NCBI GenBank assembly: GCA_004802705.1
Contig: SGPL01000035.1
Location: forward strand, 49,062 to 113,061
Source of the DNA: Bondarzewia mesenterica
Lineage: Eukaryota > Basidiomycota > Agaricomycetes > Russulales > Bondarzewiaceae
DNA length: 64,000 nucleotides
Direction: 5' to 3'
Under the pieces are notes generated by a model. That model searched no databases. It saw only the letters and a program-made list of their open reading frames with translations, and was not told where the DNA came from. This document shows positions 20,356-32,700 of the stretch, in pieces. The translations under genes were made by a program, and so were the position numbers. Every line of letters begins with the position of its first letter. Positions within the stretch are counted from its first letter, which is position 1.

Positions 20356-22143
20356 ATGCCGCATTTCATAAGTCCAGAAGAGAGGGCATATATGTCACCC
20401 TCCTCATCGCCAGATACTTCACCAGATCCTTTTGCATCTTCAAACGACTCTTCTCCTTTATCTTCTCCAAGCCTCGAACCCATTGACCTTCATGATCCTC
20501 CTTCTCCGCCAACAGGCGTAGTATCACATCCATTCGCTGGATCTACACATGCGACGCGTCGTCCGCCACTGTACGAGAAAAAACCTGATGTACCTATTGC
20601 CACTCCGTCAGGGACGTCTCCGTCTAGTTCCGGTCTGTTGGATGTAATGGGAACGTCTACGCTTTCTCGCTTTGATCGCAAAGCTGCTGTCCCCGCACAT
20701 GAAGAGGTCGGGAACCAGATAGGGAAAATAGAAGATTGGGAAGCCTCGCTTTGGGAGGACAAGATTTCTTGGGCCATTGACAACGCCGCGGGTAACTTCG
20801 ATCTCATGTACGCTCTTCCGATGGTATGTTGGCTCATAAAACTGATGAAATACACTAGGAATGAGAATCTCACGTGTATTCCACTGAGAATTGGTGACCT
20901 TGCGAATTTGGTACTGATGCCGGACAAGCAACCAGGTCCGACTGCTCGATCGTTTACGCGCAGTCATACCGCACCTGCGACATCTGCACCTTTCTCCCAG
21001 CGGCGTTCACTCTTCTTCGGAGGACAAGACAATGAACTCAAACTCTTCCTCGCGCAAAATCAGATCAGTTCACTGCCCGCGGAGCTCTTCACCCTTCAAA
21101 ACCTTACTGTTCTTAGTCTTCGTGCGTACCAGCGGTCATCTATCGTGCAATTCATACTCAGGAACGTGTTCTTAGGTAACAACTCACTGACTTATCTTCC
21201 ACCACAAATTGCCCAGCTACGTTCATTACGAGAGTTGAACGTCGCAAATAATCGACTCACATTATTGCCCGCCGAGATGACGGCCATGCGACTCGAAGTC
21301 CTTGCCGTCAGCCCGAATCCATTCCTTCCTGACCCTGCTGCACAAAGGAAAGACAAAAATGAGACGCGCGTTCATTCAGTTGGACCGGTCAAGCCGAAAT
21401 CGGGCCGAGTGACCCCGCTCACCGAGCTCATCCTGCGTTACCTCATATCTCCTGCTCCTGCCCCGTCTTCTCTTGATCCTCCGCACCTTGCATCGTCGTC
21501 TTGCTCTCTGTTGAATACACCATCAGGTTCTCCGCCAACACAAAGACGTGCGCTGACGCGCGACTCGACACCTACCAATCTCGCCCACTACTTCCAACTT
21601 CCCATCCCCGAATCCATCAAACTTAGGCCTGACTTCATGCAAATTCTCGCCTCGTCTGTTCCAGGCGCAGTATCTGTTTCATCGCCGTCAAAACCTCGAA
21701 AATCATTGCAGACAGCATCGGACACAAACATGTCTTCGGATGGGTCTTCCGATACCTTACTTGAGGATCGGCTGCTTAAGAGTCCAGCTACGGACGGGAA
21801 AGCAGAAATTCTTGGCATGAGCCGATGTCCCGCGCCCCATCATTACTACAACGAATTCCCTGGCGAGGAAAGGGAAGAAGGAGATTGGGTCTGGAATGGC
21901 GCTGCATTTGTGCTTCCCGCAGAGGAGAGAGTAGTATGGGTTGAGAATATTGCGGGCGTGAAGGTAGGCTCTGCGTATGCAGGGATTCCCCTTCTCTGGA
22001 GAGGATGCTGTGCTGGATGTCTGGATTTTCTTGCGCCTCGGAATTCTTCCTTGCAGGAAGGGGCGTCTTCGGATGATCAGGCCAGGCCAGCGGAGGAGGA
22101 AGTCATATCAGTGGATGGAGATGGTGACATAGTGATGGCTTGA
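20356..22143 (+). CDS. Leucine-rich-repeat protein
   Basis: Exons: 20356-20807, 20859-21121, 21176-22143; 560 residues. A Ser/Pro-rich N-terminus (MSPSSSPDTSP..) is followed by LRR units: IPLRIGDLANLV, LFLAQNQISSLPAELF, LTVLSLRNNSLTYLPPQI (restored only by removing the second intron) and LRELNVANNRLTLLPAEM. A C-terminal region has a conserved-looking HHYYNEFPGEEREEGDWVWN and a Cys-containing IPLLWRGCCAGCLDFL, ending acidic. LRRs bind proteins; a signalling or scaffold role is possible but not shown. Both introns (51 and 54 bp) are multiples of three and contain no stop, so the unspliced frame also stays open. The ATG at 20356 is the first in frame. Confidence 0.8.
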   Translation: MPHFISPEERAYMSPSSSPDTSPDPFASSNDSSPLSSPSLEPIDLHDPPSPPTGVVSHPFAGSTHATRRPPLYEKKPDVPIATPSGTSPSSSGLLDVMGTSTLSRFDRKAAVPAHEEVGNQIGKIEDWEASLWEDKISWAIDNAAGNFDLMYALPMVCWLIKLMKYTRNENLTCIPLRIGDLANLVLMPDKQPGPTARSFTRSHTAPATSAPFSQRRSLFFGGQDNELKLFLAQNQISSLPAELFTLQNLTVLSLRAYQRSSIVQFILRNVFLGNNSLTYLPPQIAQLRSLRELNVANNRLTLLPAEMTAMRLEVLAVSPNPFLPDPAAQRKDKNETRVHSVGPVKPKSGRVTPLTELILRYLISPAPAPSSLDPPHLASSSCSLLNTPSGSPPTQRRALTRDSTPTNLAHYFQLPIPESIKLRPDFMQILASSVPGAVSVSSPSKPRKSLQTASDTNMSSDGSSDTLLEDRLLKSPATDGKAEILGMSRCPAPHHYYNEFPGEEREEGDWVWNGAAFVLPAEERVVWVENIAGVKVGSAYAGIPLLWRGCCAGCLDFLAPRNSSLQEGASSDDQARPAEEEVISVDGDGDIVMA

Positions 22144-23667
22144 CATACATGTTTATGAGGGGACGAGCATTGGCATTCTAACATTTTACACTAGCTTTCG
22201 GAGGTCGAGCATTTTCCTTACGTCTGTACATCCTACGCTTCTTGTCTCAATACCCAAGGTCTGTCTATTCAGGGTTACCCTCGAGAATTGTACTCTATCT
22301 CACATCTTCAATCGGATCACTGGAGTCGTTCATATTTCGTCCTAGGCAGCAGCGGTCGAATGCAACTGAGAAACATAACTCTGCGGGCGTACGGCCGATC
22401 GTATTTCCTTCCCTTTCCCTGAAATCTTTCGATCGTTTCTCGCATTTCAGAATATTTCTACTACTACAACCCACCGAACCCATCATGGACATACACCATA
22501 ACGTCGCTGGTTTATCCCTGAAGCAGTGAGAGCCGCTCCAAATCCCCCAAATCGGCCTCAAATATACTAAGTGCGTGCTAAATTTGTCACATTTATCGCG
22601 ACTTGTCACGCTATTTCATGCCCTCGTTCGTGTCCAAACTTTCAAACGTTCAATATTCAACGCCAAGTTCGTCAACCCCCACTTTTCCTTCCAGGCTGTG
22701 GCAGCCTGGAGTTACTTTGCTTCACGGACTAGTTCATGCCAATGGATTGGATTGGCGGGATTGGGATCTTGCTCATCAAAATCAGGCGGTCCAGGGTCTC
22801 AAATATGATATTTTTTGGGAAGAAAATGGCTAATTTTACGCCTCATACACTATTTTGTGGGGAACATTTAGGTGAGTTTGTAACTTCCCATAGTTGTACC
22901 ATACTATTGGACCATAGTGGAAAGTCCGAAAACGTGACTGGTCAGTAGCATCACATGCTTCATCGCGCACAGTTGTCGCTGTTAGTCGGTGATAACTGCC
23001 TCAAGTTTGCAGAAGACCTGTGTACAGGTACAGACATGCACTGTGCCAGCCATGAGCGCCGTCAGCACTATCTCCTAGCTCCGGCTTCCAACTTACATAT
23101 CAAAATATCCTTATCTCTGTAAGCAATTGCCTCAAACCTGAGCCTGGCCCGGGAATACTACTGATGTGCGCAGAATCATGAGCTCGCATCGCGTTGCACA
23201 GTCATTATATCCTGGTGGCTTTTCGTCTCCGTCCATTACCTGCATGCTGAGAGATCCTGTGAGCTTATGTATCAAATCTTGACCTTTCTAATCATGTTAT
23301 TATACTCTTGCGTTGGTGTAGAATGGCAGACAATAACTCAAGCAGTTGGAAAGCAGACGATCCAATTCTATTCAACATTGTCAGGACTTACTGTTAGCTC
23401 ATCTTTGGTGAGTAATGGATTTCATTAATCTTAGTTGCGCTGATGGTTGACTCGATCGAAAAAAAAAAACATGGGATATTGCCGGCATCGCTATCCGGGC
23501 CATTCATCCAAATGCATTAGTAAATATTGCTGGATGGTCTTGGTAATCGTCATTTATGGTTAGTAACTGATTTTGGGAGTGTATAAAGAGAGAGCTGATG
23601 CTGACTGGACGCGCATAGAAGTTGACTTCAGAACTAAACTGCCCGGTGCGATCACGTCGAAACTAGC
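22144..23667. other. Intergenic, no gene seen
   Basis: AT-rich spacer with only short frames on both strands. A poly-A run lies near 23460. No repeat family recognised. Confidence 0.5.
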
Positions 23668-25165
23668 ATGTCGACCACGCCTCTCTTCAAATTAAACACC
23701 AACGCAGTAATACCTGCCATAGGTACATTTAAGGTCAATTTCACCCTTTGATTCAGTCGTTGACCCATTGCCTGTAGCTCACGGAGCGTACGCTGGGAGA
23801 GACAGAGAGCAGTTGTACAAGGCTAAGGCCTGGCTTACCACGGCATTAAGTGTGAACATACTTTTTTCCTCCATACATGGCAGTTTCTGATTTTATATCC
23901 TCGTCAGGCTGGATACAGGCATTTCGATGCAGCTTGGATTTACGGTTGGGAACATTACACCTTCACTCGGCGGCTCGTATTCATATTGCCTTTCTAGCCA
24001 CTGAGCCGATCTTAGGTGAAGTTATACGTGAATCAGGTGTGCCTCGTGAAGAGCTGTTCATAACCACAAAGCTGCCGTAGGCTGCTCCTGTCGATTTTTT
24101 TCTTGCTCTAACCGCTGTGATCAGTTGGCATCATGTCCACAAAGTGGAGGAGTCGATCAATCAGAGCCTCGAAAGACTAGGGGTTGACTATGTCGATTTG
24201 GTGAGGCACGACATAAGTGAAGCAAGTCATACCACGACATTGACTACGCCTGCCTAGTACCTCATGCATTGGCCTCAACCCGCTGAGTTTCATTCAGGTA
24301 CCTTCCGTTCCTCAAAGCCTTTCTGTCACTTACACCTTTTCTTTCGCAGATGAGGATTATCTGCCCTTGACCGAAGCGGGTGATCTCGAGGTTGATGATT
24401 CTATTACATTTAACGAAGTTTGGGCAGCCATGGAGAAACTCGTCCCTACTGGCAAAGTCAAAGCCATTGGTGTCAGTAATTTCTCCATCAAAACGTGGGT
24501 TAAGTACAAGGGCTGTAATATTCTGAATTGATGTGCTGATGACTGATTTACTAAAGTCTTGAACAACTCTTGGAGAAAGCAAAGATTGTGCCTGCTGCAA
24601 ATCAGGTTGAGTAAGGCCTTTTCTCCTTCTCCCTCTTCCATAGTTGATAGAATGGTCTCAACGTCAAGGTTGAGCCCCATCCTCGCTCAGAGCGATCTGG
24701 TGGACTTCTGCAGGTCGAAGGGCATCGTCATTGAAGCATATGGCGCCACGGGTCGGTCCATTCTCTGTGTCGTGAAGAAAATTTCTAAGTCGATTGCATC
24801 AATGTTACCATTGTACAGGTTACGCCGGAGTCACTGAGCAACCCTTGATTGTTGAGCTAGCAGCCAAGTACAAGTGCACCCCTAACCAGGTCACACTCGG
24901 GTGGCACGTCGCCCGCGGGGTGATTCCCGTCGTCGTCAGTACGAATGTCCATCGACAGAAAGAAAACCTCCAGGTGCGTTGGCTTCGAAACAAAGGCTAC
25001 CTTTTCCGCAAGACTTAGAGAGTTCTTGCCGATTCACAGTTCCCCGTCTTGGAGAAGGAAGATGTCGACAAGGTCACCTCCCTAGATCGCAATGAGAGAC
25101 AGGTCAACAAGCCAAACGACAATGGCAAAGTTTGGGGCTGGACCGTCAGTCAGTTAGGTTGGTGA
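23668..25165 (+). pseudogene. Aldo-keto reductase, probably broken
   Basis: Eleven exon-like blocks (23668-23722, 23778-23849, 23908-23944, 23998-24076, 24125-24200, 24258-24297, 24350-24494, 24557-24605, 24669-24751, 24819-24973, 25019-25165) cover a full NADPH-dependent aldo-keto reductase: start FKLNTNAVIPAI, catalytic Asp/Tyr in AGYRHFDAAWIYA, Lys in FITTKLPW, His in YLMHWPQ, GKVKAIGVSNFSIK, NQVE and the C-terminal VWGWTVSQLGW. Two places break the frame. At the 23849/23908 junction, TTAL and AGYRH cannot be joined in frame with GT..AG sites. Near 24681, VEPHP and LAQSDLVDFC are in different frames, as if about 5 nt were lost. Everything else is well conserved, so the gene is either a young pseudogene or damaged by assembly errors. 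Confidence 0.7.
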
Positions 25166-25496
25166 AGCTCCATGCACCCATGGGATGTTTGTAGATTCGA
25201 TTGTAGATTCAGAGTCGAACAACCTTTATGAATCCCTTCTCAATTTTATCGATATCTGTGGATACACAGCTCGCAGGACAACGCATGCTCTCAGAAGGCG
25301 CATAGATCGCTTTGCTGCTGTTATAACATAATCACCTGCGTCAACTGCTAGGCTTCTCGGGATAGGATACTGCATCTATTAGCAAAGTCGAGGAGACCCA
25401 CGAATGATGGAAATGCGAGTATAATTCTATGGTCCAATCATAATGGTACACGGAAAGCTTCCTGGATAATCGCTATTCAATACACACATTTACCCA

Positions 25497-28204
25497 TCAG
25501 CCATCCGAGAGCGCGGGTGCACCACGTCCAGCGAGAATCATCTCGTCCATAATCCTATCATTTTCCAAGCGCTTGTACGTGCGGATTGTCTCACCGTAGT
25601 CAGAGATATCGTAGATCCGGAATCTGCGGTCAAATCTGAACAAATGCATCAGGCATTAGCATATAACAGGTATGCACGCATCACTTACCCGACCTTGCTG
25701 TAGCCGGCGTATGATCTGCGAAAACAGTCTTAGTCCCAATCTGAGGTACAGAAAGACAAGGCGCTCACCCCCCACCTCCAAAGCACATCCAAACATTCTG
25801 AATCCGTCTACAATTTTCTGTGACTGGATGAAGACATAGTAATCAGCCGTCGACCCTCATTGAGACGATGTGAGACTTACCATGGCAATGCCCATTCCCG
25901 ACAACCTTCACCTCTGGTATCCTACTAGCCTGATGGTCACTCTCGAGTGCATGCATCAAGCCCTTCTCGAACATGCCCCCGTTCGTCTTTGCTGCGCCTG
26001 GCTTTTCAAGGTCATGCAATCCAACATCAAGCGGGCGTCCATCAGCCATATCGGCCTTGCTGTAAGCCTCTTGTCTGTGTATAAGGCGCAGGTGAGGTTT
26101 AAACAACTAACGGTATAGCGAAAAAGAACGCGAACAGTGGGATGTGGAAGAACATGAGCGCGTTGGGTTTGGCTAACTTGCGCGTCTCAGGAGTATATTG
26201 ACCTTGACGGGACCAGATGTGACCCAAATCTTTTGAGCCATCTGGCGTGAACGGACGCTCAATAGCAGATATCGAGGCTTCGGTACGTTAATGAAGTTGT
26301 GTGTGATAAATAAACAGGAGTGTGCTCACCTGACTCTTTCAAGAACCAGTCAATCTGGTCCTGATAGCGGGAAAACATGGGAAACTGCCCCAAAATACAA
26401 TCATTATTTACCTACCTGATGAATCCAGTCATACTCCGTCGGCGTGAAAAACCCAAACCAATCGATAAATCCCTTGGAATAACTCCCAGAATCCAAGAAG
26501 TACAGTGTCAATAGCTGGGTCTTGCTCGCGTCTGCACTGTGCACCTTCAATACATAGTTTCCAACGCCGTGCACATCATCCGGCCCCGCCTGAACAAGGT
26601 TATATGGTAAGCTCTGCATCAACTTCACCTGATCTTTCTTCAGGCCTCGTTCCCTCGCGTCCTCCTCATCATGGTTGCCGAATACGGCTGCCCAAGGGAT
26701 ACCCCGTTTTGCTACAACGCGAGAGAACTTAGCGAGGACAGATTTGGCATCCCATGAGGTGCCCTGTCCGTTGAGTTGGTCACCAGTGAAGACGACAAGG
26801 TCGGGTTTTTCTGAATCGAGCGCCCGGGCGAGGAGTGTGGACGTCATGTTGTAAGCACCTCCCTCTGCAGCTGGGACACAGGTGAGTTTCGTATCGCGAC
26901 ATCCGCCGGCAGAAACGGAGAAGTGAAGGTCGGCGACCTGCATAATCTTGAAGTGGCCGTCATGAGAGAAGTGGAGGGGTGTAGTTTGAGGAATGGCTAG
27001 GGTTCATACAGTCAACAACGATCTGGAACTCAAGCACGAAATGAAAACACACATTTGGTACCACGTCGATACGTCAACCAGACGTTCTCTCTTCGTCCCG
27101 CTTGCGCTTCCGTAGTCGCAGGTTCCACTTTCTCGAATCCGTACCATGGCGCTCCATCACCATACAATACATCTACCTCGGTGATTAGCTGCGACTTCTC
27201 TTCTGGTACCATGTTACCCAGGGTCTTTCCCGTTCGGTACCATAGAAACAGAGGCTCCGCGCGATAAACGCCATCACGGATCGACAGCTCATTTTTTGTC
27301 CACGTAGACCCAGGAGAGTTGGCGGGCGAAGCAGAGGCAGGAAGGAGTTGAATGTCGGTGATGAGGGGAACATCGAGACGGCGGGTGCGGCGGTAGTACA
27401 CATGCTACATACATGATGCATAATTTCAGAGGATTTTGAAAGACTGTGAGGGTGCTACAATACAGACCAGATGCCACATGCCTGACTGGAGGTTGAGATC
27501 AGGTGCAACGCGGACCCATTTACCCTTGATCGCATCGTCCTCCTTGGAAGAAGCGGGCGCACACAGGTCGCCTAGGCGCATGTCAACCATGCATCTCTGG
27601 ACAGCAAGTTCGGAGACTGTACACAGAATGTTAGCACCGGGATCACCAGGGTTCTCCTCAGGAATTTTAAACTGTCATGCATCCGCCCTTCAATCCAGCG
27701 CAGTCATACTGACGGCGAAGACAAGACGAGTACGCCAGAACCATCTGGCATGTGCCATTTATGGGGCTGCGCAAGTAACTTTACTTGGTTCACCCTCGTG
27801 GGCAATGCGCTGCCCAGTTGATTCAAGGAGAGATACTCACGGCCGGTATCATGTGGCAAGAGAGGATTCCACACATCCAAGGGTAAGCTAGCACTATCAA
27901 CGGTACCTCCAGAGTATGTAGTATTCCACCAATCGACGCCCTCTGGTAGTGGTGCATCTTGTACAGGAGTAGCTGAGCCCTGGCTTCCAGTTTCATCGTC
28001 CACGGAGCCTGCCCCGACATATGGATCAGATAACGAGATGACGTCCCAGGACTGCCATCCAAGGCGCTGAATGTCTCCGGGTCCGCGTGTGGGTTGATAT
28101 AGAACAAAAAAGAAGGTGAGCAGGCAAGAGAATGCAACGATTGTAGTAGTGGGGATGAAGATGGAACGAAGGAAACGCAGGAAACGGGAACAGGTGAGCG
28201 CCAT
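25497..28204 (-). CDS. Dcr2-like calcineurin-type metallophosphoesterase
   Basis: Exons on the minus strand: 28204-27841, 27616-27468, 27404-27053, 26996-26416, 26360-26330, 26277-26136, 26074-25881, 25823-25769, 25715-25689, 25635-25497; 677 residues. An N-terminal membrane anchor (about residues 19-36, TTTIVAFSCLLTFFFVLY) precedes a lumenal domain and the phosphoesterase core with metal-binding blocks QVADLHFS, FTGDQLNG, GNHDEED, FFHIPL and GNGHCH. Length and order fit the yeast Dcr2/Sia1 group; Dcr2 dephosphorylates regulators such as Sic1 and Ire1 in yeast, but the target here is unknown. The first intron (224 bp) is unusually long for this locus and contains a codon-like stretch (about 27710-27790) that does not fit either phase. 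It converges with the damaged aldo-keto reductase. Confidence 0.87.
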
Positions 28205-29770
28205 GCTCGGAAGTGCAGAGAAGTTATGAAGGTTGTACCAGACTGGCAGAACCTTAGCCCCTTGAATATACGGTGAAGCGGCTGGGGCAGATACTTTGCA
28301 GTCGTGGGTCGCAGTCGTGCTTTTCAGCCTTTTCAGAAGTCGTCCACATGGTTTGCTGGCATCTGTACACGTGATGTGATGTCAATCCCTCATGTGTCGC
28401 TTTGTCGATCCTCCGTCGCCTACAATTGAGCTCGCGTACACCTAGCAGCGTCACAACTTCAAGGCGCCACCAATCAGCGAGTCAAGCATATACATAGGTG
28501 AGTTATATGAAGCCGTGACAAGATTGGACGACGTTGAACCATCGACCGTTGAACATCGTGATAATCAGTCGCTCTGCCTTGTTTCAAAGCACCATCTGGA
28601 TTCACCTGTTCCAATTCTCCATCTCTAATCAGATCAGCAACCCAGCCGAAGCTTGATGTACTGAACAAATTCTTGCGCCTTATTCCTTTCGGTCTGATGT
28701 TTCTGGAATCTGCGTGCTGCGCGCTACCTATGCTGGGCAATTCTTCCCGTCTGCCTCCATCTATCCATATCCCGATATTTTGCTGGCGGTTATCGCTCTG
28801 GCCTGCTCTGGCGCTACATAGGTTTCGTCGCTTACAATGATCTGAAATTCGATTCTCACTGGTTACCGAGGCATCTTTGTAGCGGGGCTTGGGTCTGCTT
28901 GGGTACGCTGGTCCATGCGAATTGCATGCTCATGCACATGTCAGAGCTTCCCTTTTCGTCACTCCGGAATTCTACTTAATCACTCTTTCTGTAGCTAAAA
29001 AATACGATTTCCAGCGACACATGCTACGCGATTGCGATTGCGACACTATCGTACTGACAGGCCGAAAGATGTCACGTGCACCCGTCGTTTGGCCTGAAGC
29101 TGCCTGAAGCCGTGTGTCGATGACTCTACTCCTGTTGCGCTTTGTCTGTCGAATGGTATGGCTGCTCGCCCGCCGGTTGGGTTACGCACAGAAGAAGCAG
29201 ATCGTCGCTCGTATCTTTATTATCATAATGTATGTTTACGCCTCTTTTGCTTTCGATAAATGGTATCGCTGACCTATGATGTCAAAGATCTGGCTCGCGA
29301 TTGCCCAAGCCCTTCCCTTCTTTTGAGCCAATCGTCGAAAGTTTCAACTAGATCATTTCGAGATGAACGTATATCATGATATACTACCTATGACCCGAGC
29401 CCTGCACTGGTTTCCATTCTTCAAGATTATCAGTTTCAAATAGTGAATGAACGATTACAGTGTCTAGCTGAATGGCGATGAAGGGCGTTTGGAGCACATA
29501 TTGTGTCGTTCCGGTATGGTACTGGCCTGGGAAGGAATTACATTGGGGCATTGAGCGGCTTCGAGGAGAGATGGATGTTAAATGAGAGCACTCTCGGCGT
29601 CGAGATGTCAAATTGAATTAATATTCAACAAGTCGAGGAGACTGAGTCCCGTGACCTCCATCCTTGAAACTCCGACAAAATTTTGGCCCACAGCACTGGA
29701 ACAACTGCAAATCTTTCTTAATCACTTCGCCTTTGACTTCCCCTCCCTGACTCTTTTCGATCCTTCAACC
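28205..29770. other. Intergenic, divergent promoters
   Basis: Lies between the Dcr2-like gene (minus) and the importin gene (plus) and would hold both promoters. No further gene or repeat recognised. Confidence 0.5.
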
Positions 29771-32700
29771 ATGGACGTACGTGCATATTCCTATCACGCT
29801 GATTAGCGGCGTGTTAACCAGGCTTTGGGGCCCCTTTCTAGCCAAATTTCGTCCAAGGATTGCACAATCTCCTCCTTCAGTCAACGGCTAATGATACTGT
29901 CCAGCTAAAAGCTGTAAGCGATCTAGTGATGATTTTCACCATCGTCTACTAACGAGAACTCTGGGTGCATAGGCGACTTCCCAATTGAACAGAGAGTTCT
30001 ACAAAAATCCGGCATGCATTCCAGCCCTTGCCAGCATCATTGCCAGTTCCCCTGAGGTCGCAGTATGTACCTACCCTGATCTATATCGATTAGATACGAT
30101 GTCGAGCGCAACGTGTGATGTGTTCAGGTACGGCAGCTCGGTGCTGTTGAGATGCGGAAACGTGTTGCGCAAAGCAGCGGCGATCTCTGGACGCAAGTGC
30201 CTCAACCCGAGCGCGAGCAGATCAAGGCTAAGCTGCCTGAACTTATTCTCGCTGAACCGAAGTGCGTAATTTATTTTGTCACGGTTTGACTCGCGCTAAT
30301 TGAACTCTTGGCCTCGTCCTATCGTCAGCAACCTAGTCCGACACTCTACTGCGCGTGTTCTTGCCGCTATTGCCTCAGTCGAGATTCCTCTCGGCACATG
30401 GCCACAACTCCTTCCCTTCCTCCATCAGACCGCTGTTTCCTCCGTTGTTGCGCACCGCGAAGTTGGCGTATATATCCTTTACACTGTACTGGAAAACATA
30501 GTCGAAGGATTTCAGGAGCACCTGCAAAGCTTTTTCAAGTTGTTCGAGGCGCTCCTGCACGATCCTGAAAGCGCCGAGGTTCGCATCACTACAGTCAAGT
30601 GAGTGCTGTTGTGATTTCGTCTTTTTGCTTGTTGCTGAGCAGAGTGTAGGGCGTTGGGCACGATCGCACAATACATTGATGCTGATGATAAAGCTGATAT
30701 CGTATGTCGCGTACGCTACGAGTGACCGATCCTCCACTAATGTTGGTTCAGAAATCATTCCAAGGACTTCTTCCGGCCATGATCGATGTCATCGCCGGAA
30801 CTTTAAAGGCTGGGGATGAGGCTGGCGCACGCCAGCTTTTTGATGTTTTCGAGACACTCCTCATTCTTGTATGTTCATCTTTAGGCAAAAGAGTATACGT
30901 CACACATGAACATTTTACAGGAAATACCGCTTCTCAGCCAGCACATACCGCAACTGGTCGCCTTTCTTCTCGAGTGTGGAAGTAATCGCAATCTTGATGG
31001 GGATCTTCGCGTCCTCGCCCTCAATGCCCTTAATTGGACTGTCCAATAGTACGCCTGTCGTTCATTGTGCTGGGGAACGCCATTTTTACGTCTGCTCTTT
31101 GCAGCAAAAAGTCAAAAATTCAAAGCAAACGTTCTCGCTGCGAGGATACTAGAGGGCCTCATGCCAATTACTACTGAAGAGGAGCCTGCAGACATCGATG
31201 ACGACGCCCCGGCCCGCGTATGTCCTCCTCGCTCTTTCGCCAAGTAATTTCTAATGCTCCCTTTTACTTTTTCAGTCTGCTCTGCGCATCATTGACGCCC
31301 TCGCTACATCTCTTCCTCCTACCCAAGTCTTCCCCACTCTCCGCGACCTCATCCAACAATACTTCTCCTCTGCCGATGGTAATCATCGTCGTGGTGCTAT
31401 GCTTGCCCTAGGTGTCTCCGTTGAGGGCTGTAGTGAGTATATGACTCCTCTGATGAGTCAGGTTTGGCCTGTCATCGAAGCTGGCCTTCAAGACCCCGAT
31501 GCTGGCGTTCGGAAGGCGACTTGTGTCGCTGTCAGTTGTCTCTGCGAGTGGCTTGAAGAAGAATGTGTCTCCAGACATGCTATTCTTGTACCTGTATGTT
31601 GTTGTTATCCTCGAGCAGGGTTGTCTTTCGTTCACAGTGAACCTTTTTCAGGCAATCATGACTCTCGTTGCAGATCCTGCAACTCAGCGTTCGGCATGCA
31701 CAGCCCTCGATGCTCTCCTCGAGATTTTGCACGATGTCATCGAGGAATACCTTCATCTTATCATGGAGCGTCTCTCGGGCCTCTTGGAGACTGCCCCAAT
31801 TACAGTCAAAGCTGTGGTTACTGGTGCGATTGGCAGTGCCGCCCATGCATCAAAAGAAAAGTTCCTTCCTTACTTTAGGCCGACGATGGATCGCCTGCAG
31901 CACTTCCTCGTTCTCACTGGCGAGGGAGATGAGACGGAGCTCCGCGGTATTACAATGGATGCTGTCGGTACATTCGCTGAGGCGGTCGGCAAGGATGAAT
32001 TCAGGCCGTATTTCAACGATATGATGAAACAGGCATTCCAGGGAATTGAGATGGGCAGTTCGAGGCTCCGAGAGTGTAGCTTTTTGTTCTTTGGTGTTAT
32101 GGCCCGTGTCTTTGGTGAGGAGTTCGCTCCTTCCTTATCCGCTGTTGTGCCCCCTCTCTTGGCAAGCTGCAAGCAGGAGGAGAGTGGCCAAGAGACTAGT
32201 TGTAAGTACTAGCCGTCCTGTTTCAGATTTGTAAGACGCTCACTCAACTTGCCTTCGCAGTGACCGGGTCAGATATCACTGCCTTTGCATCTGGTTCATC
32301 GCCGTCTAATGCCATTGCGATCATCGACGAGTCGGCTGCAGATTCTAACGGCGATATCGAAATTGAAGACATCGATCTGGATAAAATGCTTGACGTCAAC
32401 AGTGCGATTGCAGTGGAGAAAGAAATTGCGGCCGACACCATTGGCACACTTTTTGCTGCTACCCGCTCTAATTTTTTGCCCTACGCGGAGCAATGCACGC
32501 TCGAGCTAGTTGGTTTGCTTCCCCATTATTACGAGGGTATCAGGAAGTCTGCCACCGACTCGCTTCTAGAAATAATTCGTACTTTCTACGAACTGAGCAG
32601 CCCTCCCGATTGGCAGCCTGGTGCCAACGTTGTCAGTATTTTTTCAATTTGTCTTGCTGTTCAATCACTCATCAATCTTCTATCTCACAATGATCAGGTC

